A stretch of DNA of 10,653 nt from Candidatus Cloacimonadota bacterium (GTDB taxonomy: Bacteria; Cloacimonadota; Cloacimonadia; Cloacimonadales; Cloacimonadaceae). The notes under the pieces were generated by a model, which worked only from the letters and a program-made list of their open reading frames with translations, was not told the origin of the DNA and ran no database searches. Of this stretch, positions 5,972 through 10,653 are shown piece after piece; position 1 is the first letter of the stretch; each line of letters starts with the position of its first letter. The stretch is taken from the NCBI GenBank assembly GCA_028681035.1, contig JAQUJJ010000120.1, positions 1 through 10,653 of the forward strand, in the 5' to 3' direction. A program made the translations under genes and the position numbers.

Positions 5972-6904
5972 ATGAGATATGATGTAATTATTATTGGAGC
6001 TGGTCCAGCGGGACTAAGTGCAGCGATTTACAGTGCCAGAGGTGGATTGAAAACAGCTATCTTCGAGAAAGCTTTAATTGGCGGACAAATAACCGTAACC
6101 GATGAAGTGGAAAACTATCCTGGCTTTGAAGAATCCCTATCTGGCTACGATTTAACCGAAAAGATGCGCGCTCAGGCAGCACGTTTCGGTGCAGTATTTT
6201 ACGATGAAGCGATCACTGCCTTAGGCTTAGAAGGCTTGTGCAAGATTATTCAAACCAATGAAAAAACATATCGAGCAAAATCGGTGATTATCTGTACAGG
6301 TGCACACCCACGTCTTCTTAATGTGCCCGGTGAAGAACCTTTTATTGGCAGAGGTGTTTCCTATTGTGCCACCTGTGATGGTGCTTTGTATCGGGATAAA
6401 GTTGTAGCGGTAGTTGGCGGTGGAGATTCTGCCATTGAAGAAGGTTTGTTCCTTACTCGCTTTGCAAAAAAAGTGTATGTAATACATCGTCGTGATAGCT
6501 TACGTGCTCAGAAAATAATTCAGGAACGGGCGTTTAAAAACCCTAAGATGGAGTTTATCTGGGATTCTGTGGTGCAAGAGATACAAGGAGAGGGCAAGGT
6601 GAGAGAACTGGAAATCTTTAATCGTAAGACAAATCAGATCTCGCACTTACCGGTTGATGGTATCTTCATCTATGTTGGCATTTTGCCCAATAACGAGCTG
6701 CTGGAATCGCGCATAGAGCTGGATAGCGCAGGTTTTGTGCTTACCGATGAAACCATGCACACCAATGTGCAAGGTATATTTGCTGCTGGGGATATCCGCC
6801 ATACTGTTTTGCGGCAGGTTGTTACGGCTACCAGTGATGGAGCGATAGCAGCTTGGAGTGCAGAGAAATGGATAATTGAACACTATGACATGCTGGAAGA
6901 TTAA
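5972..6904 (+). CDS. trxB: Thioredoxin-disulfide reductase TrxB
   Basis: The 310-residue protein is a full-length low-molecular-weight thioredoxin reductase, a cytosolic FAD enzyme that passes electrons from NADPH to thioredoxin. It has the FAD-binding GAGPAGLSAA near the N-terminus (9-18), the redox-active pair CATC (132-135), and the NADPH-domain glycines VGGGDS (148-153). IHRRDSLRA (171-179) follows; its arginines normally bind the 2'-phosphate and so predict NADPH use. GIFAAGDIR (second FAD motif) with the RQVVTATSDGAIAA helix completes the protein. AAGGA (5961-5965) stands 6 nt before the ATG, one of the better Shine-Dalgarno sites here. It is the first gene of the second run; its TAA shares one base with the alaS ATG. 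No thioredoxin gene is in the window. Confidence 0.97.
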   Translation: MRYDVIIIGAGPAGLSAAIYSARGGLKTAIFEKALIGGQITVTDEVENYPGFEESLSGYDLTEKMRAQAARFGAVFYDEAITALGLEGLCKIIQTNEKTYRAKSVIICTGAHPRLLNVPGEEPFIGRGVSYCATCDGALYRDKVVAVVGGGDSAIEEGLFLTRFAKKVYVIHRRDSLRAQKIIQERAFKNPKMEFIWDSVVQEIQGEGKVRELEIFNRKTNQISHLPVDGIFIYVGILPNNELLESRIELDSAGFVLTDETMHTNVQGIFAAGDIRHTVLRQVVTATSDGAIAAWSAEKWIIEHYDMLED

Positions 6905-9516
6905 TGAATACTAATCAATATTCTAGCAGGGAAATACGTGACCAATTCATCAGCTTTTTTAAAGAGCGGGGGCATAGTTTTGTCCATTCGTCTCCTGTTA
7001 TTCCGACAGATGACCCGACATTACTGTTTGCCAATGCAGGCATGAACCAGTTTAAAAGCATTTTCCTAGGACAAAAAGAGATATCAATACCAAGGGCTGT
7101 TAACAGCCAGAAGTGTATCCGTGCAGGTGGCAAGCATAACGATCTGGAGGAGGTGGGCAAAGATGGGTATCATCACACTTTCTTTGAAATGCTTGGCAAC
7201 TGGAGCTTTGGAGATTATTACAAACAAGAGGCTATCAAGTGGGCTTGGGAACTATTAACCGAAGTTTGGAAACTCCCTAAACATCTTATGTATGCCACGG
7301 TTCACATATCCGATACTGAGGCTTTTGAGCTATGGAATACCATAACAGATATAGAACCTAGCCACATCAGCTATCATGGTGATAAAGATAACTTCTGGGA
7401 AATGGGGGAGACCGGTCCCTGCGGACCTTGCTCCGAAATACACATTGACCGAGGCGCAGAAAGCTGTGACAAACAAGGCGTGGAAGGTCATATCTGCCAG
7501 GTAAATGGAGATTGTGCCCGCTATATCGAGCTATGGAACTTAGTTTTTATTCAATACAATCGGGAAACAAACCGAGAACTAAGCCCTTTGAAACATAGAT
7601 TTGTAGATACCGGTGCAGGCTTAGAACGTATAACACAAGTGCTACAGAAAAAAAAGAGTAATTACGAGACAGACCTGTTTATGCCAATTATCGAGAAACT
7701 TGCCACACTTTCAGGCGTTCCATATAATCAGGAAAGCGGAACCTCACACAGAGTGATTGCAGATCACGTGCGCTGCCTTTGTTTCGCCCTTGCCGATGGT
7801 GGATTCCCTTCCAATGAGGGACGGGGATATGTGCTGCGCAGGATATTGCGTCGTGCTGCCAGACACGGCAGATTACTGGGCTTTGCAGAGCCATTCCTGC
7901 ATTCATTGGTAGATACAGTTGTAAGCGTGATGGGGCATCATTACACAGAGCTTGCCGGCAAAGAAGAGTACATCAAGATGGTTATTAAAGCAGAAGAAGA
8001 ACGCTTTAACAAGACCCTTGATACTGGCTTAGATAAGCTGAATGATTTATGTAAGAATGCTATAAATGGTGTAATATCTGGTATAGATGCCTTCACTCTT
8101 TACGATACCTATGGCTTTCCTCTGGATTTAACGATGATAATAGCAGCAGAGAAAGGTTTGGCGGTAGATATGGAAGGCTTCAATGTGGAAATGCTGGCAC
8201 AGCGCGACAGGGCAAGAAGTGCCAGTAAATTTACACTAAAGACCTTTGATACTGACTGGATTGAGCTGGCAAAACCCACGCCCACCATCTTTGTGGGCTA
8301 CACAGAGCAAGCAGTGAACGCCAATATCCAAAGATATAGCATAGATGACGATATGAATGTGCTGTTGCAGCTTGATAGAACACCCTTCTATGCCGAATCT
8401 GGCGGACAAGTTGCGGATAAAGGCACCATATTCAATGCCGATTTTGAACTAAGCATACACGATGTTAAAAAGCAAGATGACTATACGATACACTATGGAA
8501 AGCTAACTCGCGGTGCGATTTCTACTAAGCCTATAAACGCCGAAATAGACGTGCAGCATCGCAAGGACATTGCCCGTAACCATACTGCCACACACCTGCT
8601 ACATAGGGCTTTGAGGGATGTTCTTGGAGCGCATGTTCAGCAAAAAGGCTCTTTGGTGCATTCAGAGTATTTGCGTTTTGACTTTACTCACTTTCAAGGA
8701 ATGAGTGCAAAAGAGCTAAGAGCAGTTGAGCAGATAGTAAACCAAGCAATTATAGAAAACCGCACCCTACACACAGACATTCAGGATATAGAGACGGCAA
8801 AACAAGCTGGGGCTATTGCTCTGTTTGGCGAAAAGTATAGCAAAGAAGTGCGCGTAGTTGAAGTAGAAGGATTCTCCAAGGAACTGTGTGGTGGCACGCA
8901 CGTGAATGCTACTGGTGAGCTTGGTTTCTTTAAGATAAGCTCTGAGGCATCCTCCGCAGCGGGAATAAGACGCATCGAAGCTATCACAGGCAAAGGTGCT
9001 TTAGCATGGATTGAAAACATGCAGAATGTAACAAACAACATAGCTGAGAGATTACACGGTACACCCAGCACGATAGAAAGTAAGCTGGATGCCTTACTTG
9101 CCCACAATACACAGCTTGAAGCTCAGCTTAAAACTCTGCAAGCAAAAACCGCCGATGATTATGCCCGCAAACTATTAGCGCAATCAGTTGAAATGGATGA
9201 GTTTAAGCTATTATGTATCAGGACAAATGTTACTACTTTAGATGAATTGAAACAGATTACCGATAGCCTAAAAGCACAATGCAGCGATGGTATAGCCTTA
9301 CTTTTTAACGTATGGGAAGAGAAGCTTAACATCGTGTGTGTAGTGGGCACAAAGCTGATACCCAAATATCATGCTGGTAAGATTATCTCTAAACTTGCAG
9401 TAATGTTGGATGGAAAAGGTGGAGGGAGACCCGAATCTGCCATGGCTGGAGGCAAGGCTCTGGATAAAATACAAGACGTTATGCAGGATGCAGTAAATAT
9501 TATCAAGACAGTATAA
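6904..9516 (+). CDS. alaS: Alanyl-tRNA synthetase AlaS
   Basis: A complete 870-residue class II synthetase that charges tRNA-Ala in the cytosol. The aminoacylation core carries FANAGMNQFK and QKCIRAGGKHNDLEEVG in the first 100 residues, HTFFEMLGNWSFGDY, and GETGPCGPCSE (168-178). The editing domain has the full zinc set: HTATH (H560, H564) and CGGTH (C662, H666), so clearance of Ser- and Gly-tRNA-Ala should be intact. After a coiled-coil-like stretch (about 715-755) comes the C-Ala/DHHA1 domain with GGGRPESAMAGG (from 839). Length matches the family (E. coli about 876). The TAATG overlap with trxB and a short GGAAG just upstream suggest reinitiation by the ribosome finishing trxB. The GT9 gene starts directly after its stop. 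Confidence 0.98.
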   Translation: MNTNQYSSREIRDQFISFFKERGHSFVHSSPVIPTDDPTLLFANAGMNQFKSIFLGQKEISIPRAVNSQKCIRAGGKHNDLEEVGKDGYHHTFFEMLGNWSFGDYYKQEAIKWAWELLTEVWKLPKHLMYATVHISDTEAFELWNTITDIEPSHISYHGDKDNFWEMGETGPCGPCSEIHIDRGAESCDKQGVEGHICQVNGDCARYIELWNLVFIQYNRETNRELSPLKHRFVDTGAGLERITQVLQKKKSNYETDLFMPIIEKLATLSGVPYNQESGTSHRVIADHVRCLCFALADGGFPSNEGRGYVLRRILRRAARHGRLLGFAEPFLHSLVDTVVSVMGHHYTELAGKEEYIKMVIKAEEERFNKTLDTGLDKLNDLCKNAINGVISGIDAFTLYDTYGFPLDLTMIIAAEKGLAVDMEGFNVEMLAQRDRARSASKFTLKTFDTDWIELAKPTPTIFVGYTEQAVNANIQRYSIDDDMNVLLQLDRTPFYAESGGQVADKGTIFNADFELSIHDVKKQDDYTIHYGKLTRGAISTKPINAEIDVQHRKDIARNHTATHLLHRALRDVLGAHVQQKGSLVHSEYLRFDFTHFQGMSAKELRAVEQIVNQAIIENRTLHTDIQDIETAKQAGAIALFGEKYSKEVRVVEVEGFSKELCGGTHVNATGELGFFKISSEASSAAGIRRIEAITGKGALAWIENMQNVTNNIAERLHGTPSTIESKLDALLAHNTQLEAQLKTLQAKTADDYARKLLAQSVEMDEFKLLCIRTNVTTLDELKQITDSLKAQCSDGIALLFNVWEEKLNIVCVVGTKLIPKYHAGKIISKLAVMLDGKGGGRPESAMAGGKALDKIQDVMQDAVNIIKTV

Positions 9517-10515
9517 ATGAAAATCCTGATAATCCGCTTAAGTTCCCTTGGGGATATTGTGTTAACCGAACCTATCTGCGCATTGCTGCATGATAGCTAT
9601 CCCCAAGCAGAAATACACTATGTATGTAAGCAGGCTTTTGCGGATTTGCCAGTTTTATTTGCCACGGAAGTTAAGGTGATTCCCTACGATAAATCCCTTC
9701 AGTTCCACTGGAAACTTCGTGAAACCAAATATGACATCGTTATAGACTTACATGGCAAGCTTGCTTCAATACTACTAATGTTAATCTCAAGAGCAGGTAA
9801 GAAACTTAGTTATAACAAGCAGCGGAGTATCAGAAAGGCAATTGTAAAGGGCAATACTAACCTCAATATAGATAGTACTGTGCAACTGTATATGAGCAGC
9901 CTTAAAAAGCTGGGCATCGGTACTTCTTGGCAATATCCGAAGCTTATGATACCGCCTAATGTCTCTCTGGATATCTTTCAAGACATCCTGCCAAACACTA
10001 TAGCAATATTCCCTAGTGCAACGCATTTCACCAAAAGATACCCCGCAGATATGTGGATAGATTTCATAAACCGAAATAATGGCTATAATTATGCGCTGTT
10101 TGGGAGTAACTATGATGCTCCGCTATGCAATGCAATTGCGACTGAAAGTTCAAACCCGTGTGCCAATTATGCCGGCATAATGGGCTATGAAGATTTACTT
10201 ATTGCCCTCAAGCGTTGTGTGCTGGTAATCAGCGGAGATACGGGCCCCATGCACCTAGCGGCAGCGATCAATATGCCGCAGATAGCTATTTTTGGGGGGA
10301 CACATCCACGCTTGGGTTTTCGTCCCCTAAATGCTAAAGCTAAGATTCTAAGTATGGATTTATCCTGCCAGCCCTGTTCATTGCATGGGGAAAAGGCTTG
10401 CCCCTTAGGGCATTTCAATTGTATGCGCTTGCTTGAAGCGGATAAGATAGCTAATGCTATTCAGGATTTCCAGTTGAGTAAGGCATCGGCAACTAATTCT
10501 GGGGATAAGCCATAG
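9517..10515 (+). CDS. Glycosyltransferase family 9 (heptosyltransferase-type) protein
   Basis: A 332-residue GT-B enzyme of the ADP-heptose:LPS heptosyltransferase family. Features are the N-terminal RLSSLGDIVLTEP (7-19), a second Rossmann half starting near 165 with IAIFPSATHFTKRYP, and the diagnostic SGDTGPMHLAAA (239-250). The C-terminal cysteine pattern follows (C284, C287, C295, C302), with NCM at its end as in many heptosyltransferases. It should add a heptose (or related sugar) from an ADP-sugar to a lipid-A-core-like acceptor at the inner face of the inner membrane. The exact position (WaaC, WaaF or WaaQ type) cannot be told. The ATG follows the alaS TAA with no gap and no visible Shine-Dalgarno, so coupling is likely. 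Its last 55 bp overlap the convergent minus-strand gene. Confidence 0.92.
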   Translation: MKILIIRLSSLGDIVLTEPICALLHDSYPQAEIHYVCKQAFADLPVLFATEVKVIPYDKSLQFHWKLRETKYDIVIDLHGKLASILLMLISRAGKKLSYNKQRSIRKAIVKGNTNLNIDSTVQLYMSSLKKLGIGTSWQYPKLMIPPNVSLDIFQDILPNTIAIFPSATHFTKRYPADMWIDFINRNNGYNYALFGSNYDAPLCNAIATESSNPCANYAGIMGYEDLLIALKRCVLVISGDTGPMHLAAAINMPQIAIFGGTHPRLGFRPLNAKAKILSMDLSCQPCSLHGEKACPLGHFNCMRLLEADKIANAIQDFQLSKASATNSGDKP

Positions 10516-10653
10516 CCTTCATTGCTTAGCGAAGTTATGAAGGCTGAGTGTAACCTCGCTTTACGGTATTCTGGTTCTCTTACAGGGTGCAACAAATAGC
10601 GTTCTATGGTCTCTGGCTTTTCCGCTACATTTATCACCGCATGAAACAACAAG
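10461..10653 (-). CDS. C-terminal end of a lipoate-protein ligase-like (BPL/LplA family) protein, cut by right edge
   Basis: The minus strand is open from the edge (first full codon 10652-10650) to TGA 10463-10461, giving the last 63 residues of a protein whose start lies outside. It reads LLFHAVINVAEK, then YLLHPVREPEYRKARLH and SAFITSLSNEG. The order 'hydrophobic H-x-x-hydrophobic ... P-x-R-x-PxYR-x-x-R-x-H' matches the C-terminal part of the lipoate-protein ligase/biotin ligase superfamily catalytic domain as I know it. These enzymes attach lipoate or octanoate to lipoyl domains. Only the tail is visible, so the reaction and substrate are inferred. It converges on, and overlaps by 55 bp, the GT9 gene. 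Confidence 0.6.
   Translation of the reverse strand, partial: LLFHAVINVAEKPETIERYLLHPVREPEYRKARLHSAFITSLSNEGYGLSPELVADALLNWKS
10514..10545. repeat. 32-nt hairpin where two convergent genes meet
   Basis: AGCCTTCAT (10514-10522) pairs perfectly over 9 bp with ATGAAGGCT (10537-10545). After one T-T mismatch the stem continues with GCTT/AAGT (one G-T wobble) around an AGCG loop, so 13 pairs close a tetraloop. It begins in the GT9 stop codon and lies inside the coding sequence of the minus-strand gene. No T-run follows on either strand, so it is not a classical intrinsic terminator. It could still protect or process the 3' end of the GT9 transcript. Confidence 0.5.

Noticed and set aside
10514..10560. 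Bidirectional intrinsic terminator at the convergent junction
   Set aside because: The hairpin is strong, but neither side has a T-run: the plus side continues GAGTGTAACC and the minus side TATGGCTTAT. It is listed as a hairpin only.

Overview
The window is an ordinary, tightly packed stretch of bacterial chromosome of moderate to low GC. It holds no mobile element, CRISPR array, rRNA or tRNA that I can see. A glycosyltransferase family 9 (heptosyltransferase-type) gene points to a Gram-negative cell with LPS-like glycans. The MutL carries the endonuclease motif, so the lineage should not depend on MutH. The TGS-type nucleoside kinase, MutL, MiaA and NifM-like PPIase would fit an FCB-group or Cloacimonadota-like anaerobe, but that placement is only an impression.

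Layout. Positions 1-183 (minus) hold the N-terminus of a YitT-family membrane protein that runs off the left edge. A 256-bp divergent spacer (184-439) carries its Shine-Dalgarno and a -10-like box, two inverted repeats, and a minus-strand frame that reads like a decayed protein end. From 440 to 5766 four plus-strand genes run together: a TGS/ThrRS-like nucleoside kinase, mutL, miaA and a cytoplasmic parvulin-type PPIase. They are joined by a 5-bp gap, a 4-bp ATGA overlap and a 17-bp overlap. A 205-bp spacer (5767-5971) is rich in mutually exclusive hairpins and may hold a 17-codon leader ORF. A second run follows: trxB, alaS and a GT9 glycosyltransferase (5972-10515), joined by a 1-bp TAATG overlap and a 0-bp junction. 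At the right edge a minus-strand gene resembling the C-terminus of a lipoate-protein ligase overlaps the glycosyltransferase tail by 55 bp, tail to tail.

How the genes work together. These are mainly housekeeping functions: nucleotide salvage, mismatch repair, tRNA modification and charging, thiol redox and envelope glycan assembly. The tight junctions suggest two co-transcribed, translationally coupled units. I found no convincing new biological system. The most interesting points are the structured trxB leader, two candidate beta-clamp motifs in MutL, the loss of ThrRS-type zinc ligands in the nucleoside kinase, a cysteine cluster in the PPIase, the coding-like remnant at 243-371, and the convergent overlap with a 13-bp hairpin at the right end.
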